A DNA stretch of 51,054 nt. Source: Candidatus Amulumruptor caecigallinarius (GTDB lineage Bacteria; Bacteroidota; Bacteroidia; Bacteroidales; Muribaculaceae). Each line of letters begins with the position of its first letter. Positions within the stretch are counted from its first letter, which is position 1. The notes beneath the pieces were generated by a model that searched no databases, had not been told where the DNA came from, and worked only from the letters and a program-made list of their open reading frames with translations. The DNA is taken from the NCBI GenBank assembly GCA_023665605.1, contig JAMPDP010000001.1, forward strand, positions 1,206,829 through 1,257,882. Reading direction: 5' to 3'. Shown here one piece after another: positions 17,636 through 26,420 of the stretch. The translations under genes were made by a program, and so were the position numbers.

Positions 17636-18010
17636 ATGAACGGCTGGCTCACCGTACTGCTGCTCGTCATCTCCAACGCATTCATGACACTGGCCTGGTA
17701 TGGCCAGCTCAAACTCGGCCAGATGGGCATCATCAAGCCCTCCACACCTCTGTGGATTGTCATACTGGCCTCATGGGGCATCGCCCTGATAGAGTACATC
17801 TTCATGGTTCCCGCCAACCGCTACGGCTTTCTGGGCAACGGCGGCGACTTCACGCTGCTGCAACTCAAGGTGGTGCAGGAGGTGATTTCGCTGGGTGTGT
17901 TCACCGTATTCGTGCTGCTGTGGTTCAAGGGTGAAGCATTGCACTGGAACCATTTCGTGGCTTTCGGCCTGCTGATTGCCGCTGTATACTTCGTCTTCAT
18001 GGACTCCTGA
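17636..18010 (+). CDS. DUF486 family membrane protein
   Basis: The 124-residue protein has four hydrophobic helices. It shows the DUF486 hallmarks: NAFMTLAWYGQLK near the N-terminus, FMVPANRYG in the middle and a C-terminal VYFVFMDS. The family has a drug/metabolite-transporter-like fold of four helices and no known substrate. Its stop codon shares one base with the recR start (TGATG), so the two are translationally linked. Confidence 0.9.
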   Translation: MNGWLTVLLLVISNAFMTLAWYGQLKLGQMGIIKPSTPLWIVILASWGIALIEYIFMVPANRYGFLGNGGDFTLLQLKVVQEVISLGVFTVFVLLWFKGEALHWNHFVAFGLLIAAVYFVFMDS

Positions 18011-18624
18011 TGGCAGAGCGCGAATATCAGTCACTGCTGCTTGACAGCTGCGTCAACGCGCTGTCACAGCTTCCCGGCGTGGGGCGCAAAACGGCTCTGC
18101 GCCTTGCCCTGCATATATTGCGCCGCGACGAGGCCGAGGGGGTAGCCTTGGGGCAGGCTATCATAGACTTGCGACGCGGCATCCGCTACTGCTCGGTGTG
18201 CCACAACATCTCGGAGGAGGAGGTGTGCCCTATCTGTGCTGATGCCACGCGTGACCGCTCGGTGATATGCGTGGTGGAGAGCATCAAGGATGTGATGAGC
18301 GTGGAGGCCACACGGCAGTTTCATGGCCTGTATCATGTGCTGGGCGGAGTGATTTCGCCGATGGACGGCATCGGCCCGGACTCGCTGGAGGTGGACTCGC
18401 TGATGGAGCGCGCGGCGTCGGGCGAGGTGCGTGAGGTGATACTGGCTCTCGGGGCCACGATGGATGGCGAGACCACCGGCTACTACCTGTACCGGCGGCT
18501 GCGTCCGCTCAATGTGGAGGTGACCCAATTGGCCCGTGGCGTGGCCGTGGGCAATGACCTGGAGTACACCGATGAGATTACGCTTGGCCGCTCGATAGTG
18601 AACCGCACCCCCTTCAACGGATAG
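18010..18624 (+). CDS. recR: Recombination mediator RecR
   Basis: This 204-residue protein is of full RecR length. An N-terminal helix-hairpin-helix (LSQLPGVGRKTALRLALHIL) is followed by a four-cysteine zinc site (CSVC...CPIC, about 58-75). A Toprim domain follows (VICVVESIKDVMSVEATRQF, YHVLGGVISPMDGIGPDSL). RecR works with RecO, RecF and RecA in gap repair. The start overlaps the upstream DUF486 stop by one base. Confidence 0.97.
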   Translation: MAEREYQSLLLDSCVNALSQLPGVGRKTALRLALHILRRDEAEGVALGQAIIDLRRGIRYCSVCHNISEEEVCPICADATRDRSVICVVESIKDVMSVEATRQFHGLYHVLGGVISPMDGIGPDSLEVDSLMERAASGEVREVILALGATMDGETTGYYLYRRLRPLNVEVTQLARGVAVGNDLEYTDEITLGRSIVNRTPFNG

Positions 18625-18742
18625 CCGGCAACGTGCCGGTGACATGCCTAAACATTAGCCGCGATGCACTTGTTATAGAGTGAAAAGAACGAATATCAAC
18701 CCATCAGTAAATATTCAACCAAACTAACTAACTCTTTTCACC

Positions 18743-19330
18743 ATGAGTGCTACAAAAAGTATAAAGGGCACCAAGACCGAGCAGAACCTCGTGAATGCCT
18801 TTGCCGCTGAGACGCAGGCTTATTGCCGCTACACATATTATGCACAGGCTGCCGACAAGGAGCAGTACTTCCCCATCGGCGAGGTGTTCCGCGACACCGC
18901 CGCCAACGAGCTTCACCATGCCAAGGTGTTTCTGAAGATGCTTGAGGGAGGTGCCATGCCTGCCACCGGCAATGTCGATGCCGGCTATCTCGGGGCCACC
19001 GCCGAGAACCTTGCCGTGGCCATCAAGGAGGAGGAGATGGAGGGCTATATGTTCTACACCGAGGCCGCCAAGATAGCCACCGAGGAGGGCTTCCCCGAAA
19101 TCGCCGCTCACTTCACTGCCATCGCCTCAGTTGAGAAGCACCACCATGACCGCTTCCAGAAGTGTCTGGAGATGGTCAACGCCGGCACCCTGTGGAAGCG
19201 CGACGAGCCTATCAACTGGGTATGCCTCGTGTGCGGCTACATCTACAAGGGCAAGACACCCCCCGTGAAGTGCCCCGGTTGCGACCACCCCTACCAGCAC
19301 TACATGCCCGAGGACTTTCTGGAGCTCTAA
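18743..19330 (+). CDS. rbr: Rubrerythrin
   Basis: The 195-residue protein has a ferritin-like di-iron domain with paired carboxylate/His motifs (AAETQAYCRYTYY, ANELHHAKVF, EEEMEGYMFYTEA, SVEKHHHDRF). A C-terminal rubredoxin-like knuckle follows, with CLVCG and CPGCDHP. It reduces hydrogen peroxide in anaerobes using electrons passed through the rubredoxin part. With the Bat operon it fits an oxygen-sensitive lifestyle. It is monocistronic; a strong hairpin lies 43 bp after the stop. Confidence 0.97.
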   Translation: MSATKSIKGTKTEQNLVNAFAAETQAYCRYTYYAQAADKEQYFPIGEVFRDTAANELHHAKVFLKMLEGGAMPATGNVDAGYLGATAENLAVAIKEEEMEGYMFYTEAAKIATEEGFPEIAAHFTAIASVEKHHHDRFQKCLEMVNAGTLWKRDEPINWVCLVCGYIYKGKTPPVKCPGCDHPYQHYMPEDFLEL

Positions 19331-19372
19331 CCCCCTCCCGCGTCCCCGCATAGGGACCTAACGACAGAACAA

Positions 19373-19411
19373 CGCGCCCCCGATGCCAGAACCAAGGCTT
19401 CGGGGGCGCGC
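19373..19411. terminator. Bidirectional-type hairpin between rubrerythrin and rnpB
   Basis: CGCGCCCCCGATGCC pairs with GGCTTCGGGGGCGCG with little interruption, giving a very stable stem. It follows the rubrerythrin gene and faces the end of the convergent RNase P RNA gene. Confidence 0.7.
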
Positions 19412-19479
19412 TTCGTATGGCCATTACAGATATGGAGATGCCATTCAGCACGTATGAGGCGCTCCCGGGCAAACATGGA

Positions 19480-19506
19480 GCAGGCTGCGCGGGGTGCGCA
19501 GCCTGC
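19480..19506 (-). terminator. Terminator hairpin of rnpB
   Basis: GCAGGCTGCGC (19480-19490) pairs perfectly with GCGCAGCCTGC (19496-19506). It lies just after the 3' end of RNase P RNA on the minus strand. Only a short T-containing run follows. Confidence 0.65.
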
Positions 19507-19513
19507 TGATGGG

Positions 19514-19954
19514 GAGCGGGTGGGCCTGTAAGCCGGGTTATGTCGGGACGGTGGTACCGATGCCGCGCCACAGGGTATGGCAATGTCCCTGTGATGTGCG
19601 CGTGGGCCTGCCGCCCCGTCCGATCATTTATCTGAGGGCCGTGTCACCACGGCGCTTAAGCAGCCTACCCCCCGGCAATGGGCGAGCAACCCTTGAATGC
19701 CGGTGTACTTGGCCTTGCAACCCATAAGGTGTGCGGCACCGGGGGTCGCCCCACGGTCCGGTGGGCTCTTACCCCACCTTTTCACCCTTACCGTCTCCAG
19801 CCTCATAGGCAGAGCCGGAGGCGGCGGTAGTTTTCTGTCACACTACTCTGCAGTTACCCGCAGCTTCCCGTTAGGAAGTATGGTGCTCTGCGTTGCCCGG
19901 ACTTTCCTCATGCGCCACTCGGGGTGCGCACGCGACCGGACGGCCCGCCCGCTA
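19514..19954 (-). ncRNA. rnpB: RNase P RNA (bacterial class A)
   Basis: Read on the minus strand, the hallmarks appear in order. GAGGAAAGTCCGGGC (19909-19895) comes first, then ACAGAAA followed by CTACCGCC (about 19838-19824). Next are the GGTGAAAAGGTGGGGTAAGAG region and AGATAAATGATCGG (about 19633-19620), and the end GGCTTACAGGCC. The outer P1 helix forms between 19942-19952 and 19516-19526 (10 of 11 pairs). RNase P RNA is the catalytic subunit that trims tRNA 5' ends. Ends are set by P1 and may be off by a few bases. It lies just downstream of fabD on the same strand. Confidence 0.95.
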
Positions 19955-19978
19955 TGCGATGCGTGCTTGGCAGTGAGC

Positions 19979-20860
19979 TTACTGACGGCCGGAGGTGGTG
20001 ACGTCGCGGCAGATTTTGCCTACGAGACCCTGAAGCACCTTGCCCGGGCCGAGCTCCACGAACTCAGTGGCACCGTCGGCTACCATCTGCTGCACGCTCT
20101 GCGTCCAACGCACAGGTGCTGTGAGCTGAGCCACGAGGTTGGCCTTGATTTCGGCGGGGTCGGTGTGGGGCTTGGCATCAACGTTCTGATAGACGGGGCA
20201 CACAGGGGCGTGAACCTCGGTCTTCTCGATGGCCTCGGCGAGCTCGGCGCGTGCAGGCTCCATGCAGGGTGAGTGGAAGGCACCGCCCACCTTGAGCTTG
20301 AGGGCACGCTTGGCACCGGCTTCAAGAGCCTTGGCGCAGGCGGCATCAATGGCTGGCTCCTCGCCGGAGATCACTATCTGACCGGGGCAGTTGTAGTTGG
20401 CGCAAACCACCACACCGTCTACTGAGTCACAGATCTCCTCCACCACATTGTCGGGGAGGGCGAGCACGGCAGCCATGGTGGAGGGCTTGAGCTCGCAAGC
20501 CTTCTGCATAGCGTTGGCGCGGGCGGCCACCAGTCGCAGGCCATCCTCAAAGGAGAGTGCGCCGGCAGCTACCAGTGCCGAGAACTCACCCAGAGAGTGA
20601 CCGGCCACCATGTCGGGCTTGAACTCGTCGCCCATGCACTTGGCAAGAATCACCGAGTGGAGGAAGATGGCGGGCTGGGTCACCTTGGTCTGCTTGAGGT
20701 CTTCGTCGGTGCCGGCAAACATCAGGTCGGTGATGCGGAAACCGAGGATTTCGTTAGCCTTCTCGAATAGGTCATGGGCCTGTGCATTGTTGTCGTAGAG
20801 GTCCTTGCCCATGCCGACAAACTGTGCACCCTGACCGGGAAATACGAATGCTTTGCTCAT
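19979..20860 (-). CDS. fabD: Malonyl-CoA:ACP transacylase FabD
   Basis: With the ATG at 20860 the protein has 293 residues. FVFPGQGAQFVGMG opens it, and the nucleophile lies in GHSLGEFSAL (S89). A later conserved His falls in GGAFHSPCM. It loads malonyl groups onto acyl carrier protein for fatty acid synthesis. An in-frame TTG two codons upstream is less likely as the start. A leader with a CCCCC-GAAT-GGGGG hairpin and a -7 box lie upstream, so it is probably transcribed alone. Confidence 0.96.
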   Translation of the reverse strand: MSKAFVFPGQGAQFVGMGKDLYDNNAQAHDLFEKANEILGFRITDLMFAGTDEDLKQTKVTQPAIFLHSVILAKCMGDEFKPDMVAGHSLGEFSALVAAGALSFEDGLRLVAARANAMQKACELKPSTMAAVLALPDNVVEEICDSVDGVVVCANYNCPGQIVISGEEPAIDAACAKALEAGAKRALKLKVGGAFHSPCMEPARAELAEAIEKTEVHAPVCPVYQNVDAKPHTDPAEIKANLVAQLTAPVRWTQSVQQMVADGATEFVELGPGKVLQGLVGKICRDVTTSGRQ

Positions 20861-20882
20861 TGTCAAAAAGATGATGAGGTTT

Positions 20883-20923
20883 CCCCCATTCGGGGGAGAG
20901 TTAATGTTCAGGCTACAAAGGTA
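20883..20923 (-). promoter_or_regulatory. fabD leader: -7 box and short GC hairpin
   Basis: On the minus strand TACCTTTG (20923-20916) matches TAnnTTTG, predicting a start near 20909 and a leader of about 45 bases. The leader contains the hairpin CCCCC-GAAT-GGGGG (20896-20883). Confidence 0.55.
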
Positions 20924-20945
20924 GCAAATATTTCGCTAACGGCAG

Positions 20946-22505
20946 TCAGTCGGCGTAGACGGCATCCGTGACAGTGACACCCGAATGAGTGAGCTGCCAG
21001 TGGGTGACGAGCACAGCACAGCTGTCGCCGTCGGATATGGCGAAGGGGCGCTGACGCACACGGGTGCGTACCTGTGAGCCGTCATCGAGAGTAATCAGCA
21101 GGTCGTCGCGGCTCCCCACTCCCTCCACGAACACAAGGCCTCCGTAGAGCATGAGTCGCGGGTCAGAGCAGCGCTTAACGTCGGGGCTTTCAGGATCAAA
21201 CCCCTCGGCAGCCTTCGGGAGGAGCTTCATGTGCCACTGGCCATACTTGGTGTTGAGCAACATATAGGAACCTTTGTAGAGGTCTATGTCGAGACGTATC
21301 GGTGTGGGGTCAAAATACACCAGCGGCTCCATGCCGGCCAACTCCTTGCTGTGAGCCACCGTCCACACTTCATCAAACTCGCGTGTGAGTCCGCGTTGCA
21401 CCTTCACGGCACCGACAAGATTGATTACCGAGGCGAGCCACACCAGACTAAAGGCCACACGCCCGGCGACAATCATTCGTCGGGAGCGACGGCCCCATGC
21501 ACGACTCAGACGGAGCACACCCAAACCGCATATCACCTGTGCGAACAGGCCGGTGCGTGCCCCGTTGAAATACATCAGGTAAATCACCGTTGACACCGTG
21601 CCGAACACCATGGCAAACACCACAAAGGCTCTGTCATCAATCTCCATGGTGCGCCAGCGGCGTCGTAGCACCGGGATTAGTAGCACGGCAAGAAGCACGC
21701 CTGCGAGCAGATAAAACATGCAGTCGAAAGCCACGGCATTGATTACCGTTTCTTGCCACACGCTCTTGACGAGTTGTGAGCTGCGCCTGTCGGGCATCAG
21801 CCAGAACCCCGGCATGGCCACGCGACAGATGAACCCGCAAGCAGCCGACACGGCAAGCAGCACACGGCGGCGTGTGATGCAGGCTCGGCCTTTCATCCAT
21901 GCCCACACTGCAAGTCCGCACGCCATGGGCACTGTCCATCCCTCATGCCACCATCCTGTCATTACGCCTAACAGGGCCAGCAGGCAGAACCGTCCGGGCG
22001 AGATGGAACCCCTCCCGCGTGAGAAAAACACCCAAAGGAATGTCAGTCCGAGAGCCGTGGCCCACACGTAGTTGGCAGAATAGAGCATGGTGAACAGGAA
22101 TTCATACCATGGCAGGATGAACACCACCAGAGCCAACCAATAGGCGGAGCGACCGGAAATAGGCGACACCCGCGAGAGCTTGATGCCGAACATCAGCACA
22201 AGCCATATGCACAGTGCGGAGCATAGCGAGAAGACCCACCGGGGGAAGAAGCCCAGAAACGGCGTCAGCACCAGGCTTGACAGGCGCCCGGTGTCGAAGG
22301 TCATACTGTCTATGCAGATGTACCATGTCTGCCGCAACGCCTCAATCGTGCCGAGCTGAGCGGTGGCGTCTGACAGATACCACAAATCATCCACACAGAG
22401 CGGATAAGCCTGAAAGACACAGCCGAAAAGGAGGGCCAACACGGCGGTCAATACCGCAAACACCGGCATCGGGCGCCATTGCGCGGCATATCGAAATAAC
22501 CTCAT
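20946..22505 (-). CDS. Polytopic membrane protein (DUF6056 / GT-C-like)
   Basis: The frame stays open upstream into the ccs gene, but the ATG at 22505 gives a sensible 519-residue protein beginning with a membrane helix (MRLFRYAAQWRPMPVFAVLT). About ten to twelve hydrophobic helices are present. An acidic DDLWYLSD motif follows helix one, in the first outer loop, as in GT-C glycosyltransferases and DUF6056 proteins. A C-terminal soluble beta-rich part of about 130 residues follows. A lipid-linked sugar transferase is possible but unproven. It lies 71 bp downstream of the ccs gene on the same strand and may or may not belong to that operon. Confidence 0.65.
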   Translation of the reverse strand: MRLFRYAAQWRPMPVFAVLTAVLALLFGCVFQAYPLCVDDLWYLSDATAQLGTIEALRQTWYICIDSMTFDTGRLSSLVLTPFLGFFPRWVFSLCSALCIWLVLMFGIKLSRVSPISGRSAYWLALVVFILPWYEFLFTMLYSANYVWATALGLTFLWVFFSRGRGSISPGRFCLLALLGVMTGWWHEGWTVPMACGLAVWAWMKGRACITRRRVLLAVSAACGFICRVAMPGFWLMPDRRSSQLVKSVWQETVINAVAFDCMFYLLAGVLLAVLLIPVLRRRWRTMEIDDRAFVVFAMVFGTVSTVIYLMYFNGARTGLFAQVICGLGVLRLSRAWGRRSRRMIVAGRVAFSLVWLASVINLVGAVKVQRGLTREFDEVWTVAHSKELAGMEPLVYFDPTPIRLDIDLYKGSYMLLNTKYGQWHMKLLPKAAEGFDPESPDVKRCSDPRLMLYGGLVFVEGVGSRDDLLITLDDGSQVRTRVRQRPFAISDGDSCAVLVTHWQLTHSGVTVTDAVYAD

Positions 22506-22576
22506 ACAATTAAAGCACAATTTTTTGGCAAACTTAGCCAATTTTTCCCATTCTCCGAGGGTTTTGTCCCGGTATG

Positions 22577-24475
22577 TCAGGATTGGTAAGCGTGGAGTGA
22601 GGGGAGGTAGTTGACGCCGGCGTAGGTCATGGCTATGGAGAGGGAGGCGATGAGGAGGTATATGGCAAGGACCCGTGGCTTGGTGGTGAGGCCGAGGGTG
22701 CGGTGCAGGGGGATGGCGTAGATGAGGAGGGTGACGAGTGCCCATGTTTCTTTAGGATCCCACGCCCAGTAGCGGCCCCAGCTGACGTTGGCCCACATGG
22801 CGCCGGTGAAGATGCCGAGACCCAGGAGGAGTACCCCGCCGAGGCAGAGCAAGAGCATTGAGGCAGTGAGCCTGCGTGAGGGGCGCATGAGCGCGGTTAT
22901 TGCAGCGGGAACTGTAAAGAGCAACACGGCATAGGATGCCATTACCAGCGTCACGTGGATAGAGAGCCAGGGGGATGCCAACACCGGCATAAGCGGTGTG
23001 ATGGCCGGGTCAGAGGCTCCGAGAGTGGATACCAATCCGGCAAAACCGGCCATCAGAAGCCCCACCGGCACAAGCGCGGGGAGCCGCCTGCCGGCTACGG
23101 CCGTGAGCGCGGCTGTGACGAGCAGCAGAAACTGCATCACTTCGTGGCCCGACGAGAGTGGCACGGAACCGAATATTATCCACCGGGCGGCGAAATTGAG
23201 CGCGGCAACCAGGGCGATAACTGCCGCGAGCCACCACCATCCGCGTCGACGGCGCGTGAAGAGCATGGCCGCAGCCACAATGAGAGCTCCGGCTAATGCG
23301 GCCATGGCCGTCCAGCGCCATAGCGAGAGAGTGTTGTAGAGCACTTCGAGCCTTACAGAGGCCTCGGAGCGATGCGCTTCACCGGGAGCGAGAGGCTTGA
23401 AGAGAGTGCCGTCACGGAGCTTCATCAGCAGTTCCACCTTGCTGTCGAGGTCGAGCACCTCGCGGTCAAGACCTTTGGCAGAGCCGCCATAGAGGCTCTT
23501 GAGGCGATACTCGCCTGAAGCGTCAAACAGGTCTGCGGGAGCTACATACTTCCCGTTCACGCCGAGACGGCTTCTCAACTCTGCCGACTTCACTTTCAGG
23601 AATTTCACGTGCCCCCACTCTGCGGGGTAGACCATCACGGAAAGCATGAATTGCACGGGGTTCATCCCGTCAGGATTTGCCGAGCCGGTGGTTTTGAGGG
23701 CAAACTCGCGGGCTACGGTGTGGAGGGGAGCCACACGACCGCCATATGTCACCTGTTTGAGAGCCATCGAGTCAGCCATGGCGGCGCTTACCCCCGAGGC
23801 TGCCGATGCGTGGAGCGAGAGCACCATGGCGAAGGCTCCAAGAGCCACGCGCCAGAGGCGGCGGAACATACCGCGGCGCAAAGCCACCATCCAAACAGCC
23901 GCAACGGCAAAGAGCAGATAGCCGAGGTAGCTCACCGCCGTACCTGCGGAGTCATGGCTCACGCCAAGCACCGTCACGCCGCCATTGCCGTAGCCTTGTT
24001 GGAAAAAGCGGTAGCCTCCAAGCGATGCCGGGCTGTTAAGTGTCACCTCCAGATGCATCTCCCCGACCTTTACAATGCTTCGGTAGCCGCTGGGCATTTC
24101 CGCGCCGGGATAACGCTCAATGATAAATGTATCAAGCACCAGTGGCTGCGGGAGCGGCCGTACGCGGCCATCGTCGGTCAGGAAATTAGCCACCGGGACG
24201 CCCGGTTCGAGCGTCACCGCTCCGCGCTCGGCAGTGAGGCGCGTAAGCCCTCCGCCAACCAAAATCACCACCAATGACGCATGGAGCAGCCCCACAGCCG
24301 GCTGTCGCCACAGCCGCCCCTTGATGATGGCTACCACAATGCCCGCGCCCACAGCCGCCATAATGGTGAAAAACCACCACGAGGAGTAGACCGTGGCCGG
24401 GAGAAATGACGTGGCCCCCAGAGCGAGGGCCAGCGTGACGGCAGTTGTGAGAAGGACAACGCGACGGCGCGGCAT
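22577..24475 (-). CDS. System II cytochrome c synthase (fused CcsB/ResB-like and CcsA)
   Basis: From ATG 24475 the protein has 632 residues; a TTG at 24487 is the alternative. The N-terminal third has four helices and a periplasmic part resembling a shortened ResB/CcsB. The C-terminal half is CcsA. It carries the haem-handling tryptophan-rich motif WGRYWAWDPKETW (about 566-578), a conserved His in SIHVTLVMASY and another in YAIPLHRT. It ends NYLPSLHAYQS, as Bacteroidales CcsA proteins do. It exports haem and attaches it to CxxCH motifs. Its targets are probably the haem proteins encoded just upstream. Confidence 0.9.
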   Translation of the reverse strand: MPRRRVVLLTTAVTLALALGATSFLPATVYSSWWFFTIMAAVGAGIVVAIIKGRLWRQPAVGLLHASLVVILVGGGLTRLTAERGAVTLEPGVPVANFLTDDGRVRPLPQPLVLDTFIIERYPGAEMPSGYRSIVKVGEMHLEVTLNSPASLGGYRFFQQGYGNGGVTVLGVSHDSAGTAVSYLGYLLFAVAAVWMVALRRGMFRRLWRVALGAFAMVLSLHASAASGVSAAMADSMALKQVTYGGRVAPLHTVAREFALKTTGSANPDGMNPVQFMLSVMVYPAEWGHVKFLKVKSAELRSRLGVNGKYVAPADLFDASGEYRLKSLYGGSAKGLDREVLDLDSKVELLMKLRDGTLFKPLAPGEAHRSEASVRLEVLYNTLSLWRWTAMAALAGALIVAAAMLFTRRRRGWWWLAAVIALVAALNFAARWIIFGSVPLSSGHEVMQFLLLVTAALTAVAGRRLPALVPVGLLMAGFAGLVSTLGASDPAITPLMPVLASPWLSIHVTLVMASYAVLLFTVPAAITALMRPSRRLTASMLLLCLGGVLLLGLGIFTGAMWANVSWGRYWAWDPKETWALVTLLIYAIPLHRTLGLTTKPRVLAIYLLIASLSIAMTYAGVNYLPSLHAYQS

Positions 24476-24497
24476 TGCGATGGTCAAATAGGGAGGG

Positions 24498-25628
24498 TCA
24501 ATAGGGTGCGTACTCGGGTTTGCCCTTGGGGGAGAGCGCCATGCACTCCATCTCGATGAGCCACTGCGGGCGGCACACGGGGGCGTGAACTATCACGCGG
24601 GGAATGTCAGGGAGCTTCTCATCAAGGATGGCCTTGACAACATCGTGGTCCGCCGGGTCACGAAGATACACCAGCAGGTGCCCGACATCCTCCCATCCGG
24701 CATCTGCCTCGTCGAGGAGAGCCAGGATGTTGGTCAGGGCACGATGAGTCTGTGCGGAGATGTCGCCAACGTGCACCACCTCACCCTTGGTGTCGATGCT
24801 TGCAGTGCCGCTGATGAAGATGTGTCGGCGGTCGGCATAGTCCACAGTAGTGCCACGCTCAAAAGCCACGCCGTAGTCAGAGGTGCGGTTCATATTTTCA
24901 GGCGCATATAGGAACCCGGTCTGCCCCTCGCGGAGGCCGGCCACCGAGTAGGCGTTCATGGTGAGCACATCGGCTGCCGAGGCGGGGTCGCCGCCGATAC
25001 CGGTGCTGGCGATGAAGTGAGTGTCAACGGTGAGGCCGCAGCGGTCAAAGAGCTTGTTGCGCCCCTGCACCATCCCGGCATAGTTGCGGTCAATGTCATG
25101 TACCATAAACCAAGTGCGCACACAGTTGTCGGCCAGTGAGCATCCGCGCAAGTCCAGATCCTGACGGAGCTTTTCGAGCAGCGAGGTAGTTGCGGCATGG
25201 CTGTCGAGCCCCTGGCCGAGCGCATCGCCCTGCCACAGATGAGTATAGGAGCCGCGCTCCATGGCCCAAAGGCCGTGACCGAGCGAGCGGGGAGCGTCGC
25301 CGTCGGCGAGATATACCCATGCAGCGACCTTCGAGCCGTCAAGGGGAGCTTGGCCGATGACGCTCACGGCACAGTCGCGGCACGGGCTCACCAGCTGAGC
25401 CTGATTAGCCACGTCGCTGAGGAAGTAGCGGATGAACACCGGGCGACTTCCCAGCACGGTGAGTGCCTCTATGGCCTGCTCCACGCTCTTGAGCTGCCGT
25501 GCAAAGGGTTCGCTTGTCAGCGTGGTAGTGATAATCACATGATGCTCGCGGGAGCCGAAGCCGCTACCTTCGAAAGAGGCGAGCATCACGCGGACATCGG
25601 AGTGTATCGAAAGTACTTTATAATTCAT
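24498..25628 (-). CDS. YjgF/RidA-like protein with extended N-terminus (chorismatase-like)
   Basis: The 376-residue protein is about three times the length of simple RidA. The C-terminal 120 residues have the YjgF fold pattern (HIFISGTASIDTKGEVVHVG, TNILALLDEADAGWEDVGHL) and end with PVCRPQWLIEMECMAL. The N-terminal two thirds look like a second, diverged YjgF unit, as in the FkbO/Hyg5/XanB2 chorismatases. No signal peptide is present, so it is cytoplasmic. Its place between a haem lipoprotein gene and a cytochrome c synthase gene is not explained by either activity. Enzyme type is undecided. Confidence 0.65.
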   Translation of the reverse strand: MNYKVLSIHSDVRVMLASFEGSGFGSREHHVIITTTLTSEPFARQLKSVEQAIEALTVLGSRPVFIRYFLSDVANQAQLVSPCRDCAVSVIGQAPLDGSKVAAWVYLADGDAPRSLGHGLWAMERGSYTHLWQGDALGQGLDSHAATTSLLEKLRQDLDLRGCSLADNCVRTWFMVHDIDRNYAGMVQGRNKLFDRCGLTVDTHFIASTGIGGDPASAADVLTMNAYSVAGLREGQTGFLYAPENMNRTSDYGVAFERGTTVDYADRRHIFISGTASIDTKGEVVHVGDISAQTHRALTNILALLDEADAGWEDVGHLLVYLRDPADHDVVKAILDEKLPDIPRVIVHAPVCRPQWLIEMECMALSPKGKPEYAPY

Positions 25629-25675
25629 CTGCTGAGTTGTTTATGCGAGAAACAGCTGCTGAGTGGCGCCGGGAC

Positions 25676-26407
25676 TCAATCTGCTTTGGGAGCACCGGCA
25701 TCAATCCAGTCCGCCACAAGGCCAAGCAGGGCATCATCGACCACCTCGACGGAGTGGTCATAGCCCCAATGAGCAGTGACGGGGAGGGCGAGAGCGCGCC
25801 AGAGGGTGCTCTCCGTGCTGTTGCCGGGAGCCACACGCAAGTGCTCGGGCTCCTTGACAGAGGGGACCCCCACGAGAGAGGCATAGCTGCGACCCTCCAC
25901 AAGATCAAGGCCGGCGGCGGCATGACCGGTGCGGCCATGGCATTGCACGCAGCGAGTGTCAAAAATCTCGGTCTGCACGGCTCCTGTCATCGAAACGTCA
26001 ATGCGCTCAGAGGGGGTGATGTTGATGGTGCCCTCACCATCGGTGGCATCCACCGTGACGAAGGTGGCCACGCGGCGGCGCAGAGGGTCAATGGCGCAGA
26101 GAGCTACCTCGGTGACATCGTTCTGGAGGCCCGTGAGCTCGAACACGCAGTGTCCCGAGGCATCCGTGGAGGCCTTTACCGGCTTGGCAATCAGTGCATA
26201 GTCGTTCCCCTGGCCAAAGCCGGCCACCACCACGGAGTAACGGGAGGCCCAGGCATCCACGCCGTCGAGGTCAGCCTCAAGGCGCACGGTGCGTCCGGCA
26301 ATACCTATGGAGGCCTCATCGGGCTGAATATCACCCTCATCGCAGGCAGTGAAGCCTGCGGTGAGAGCCACAGCGGTAGTCAGCCGGAGAATATAAGTGA
26401 ATTTCAT
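25676..26407 (-). CDS. Mono-haem c-type lipoprotein
   Basis: This 243-residue protein has a lipoprotein signal (LTAGFTAC, C22). A beta-rich domain similar to SusE-like or Ig-like folds follows, to about residue 140. A C-terminal cytochrome c-like part contains a single haem site C153-V-Q-C156-H157. TESTLWRALALPV holds no obvious distal methionine, so the second axial ligand is unclear. It should sit in the periplasm on a membrane. It starts 13 bp after the upstream porin gene, so the two are co-transcribed. Confidence 0.8.
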   Translation of the reverse strand: MKFTYILRLTTAVALTAGFTACDEGDIQPDEASIGIAGRTVRLEADLDGVDAWASRYSVVVAGFGQGNDYALIAKPVKASTDASGHCVFELTGLQNDVTEVALCAIDPLRRRVATFVTVDATDGEGTINITPSERIDVSMTGAVQTEIFDTRCVQCHGRTGHAAAGLDLVEGRSYASLVGVPSVKEPEHLRVAPGNSTESTLWRALALPVTAHWGYDHSVEVVDDALLGLVADWIDAGAPKAD

Positions 26408-26420
26408 CGGGAGAGGGAGG

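Noticed and set aside
19697-20272. A plus-strand 191-codon frame across the RNase P RNA gene and the end of fabD
   Set aside because: It crosses a well-supported structured RNA and an antisense conserved gene.
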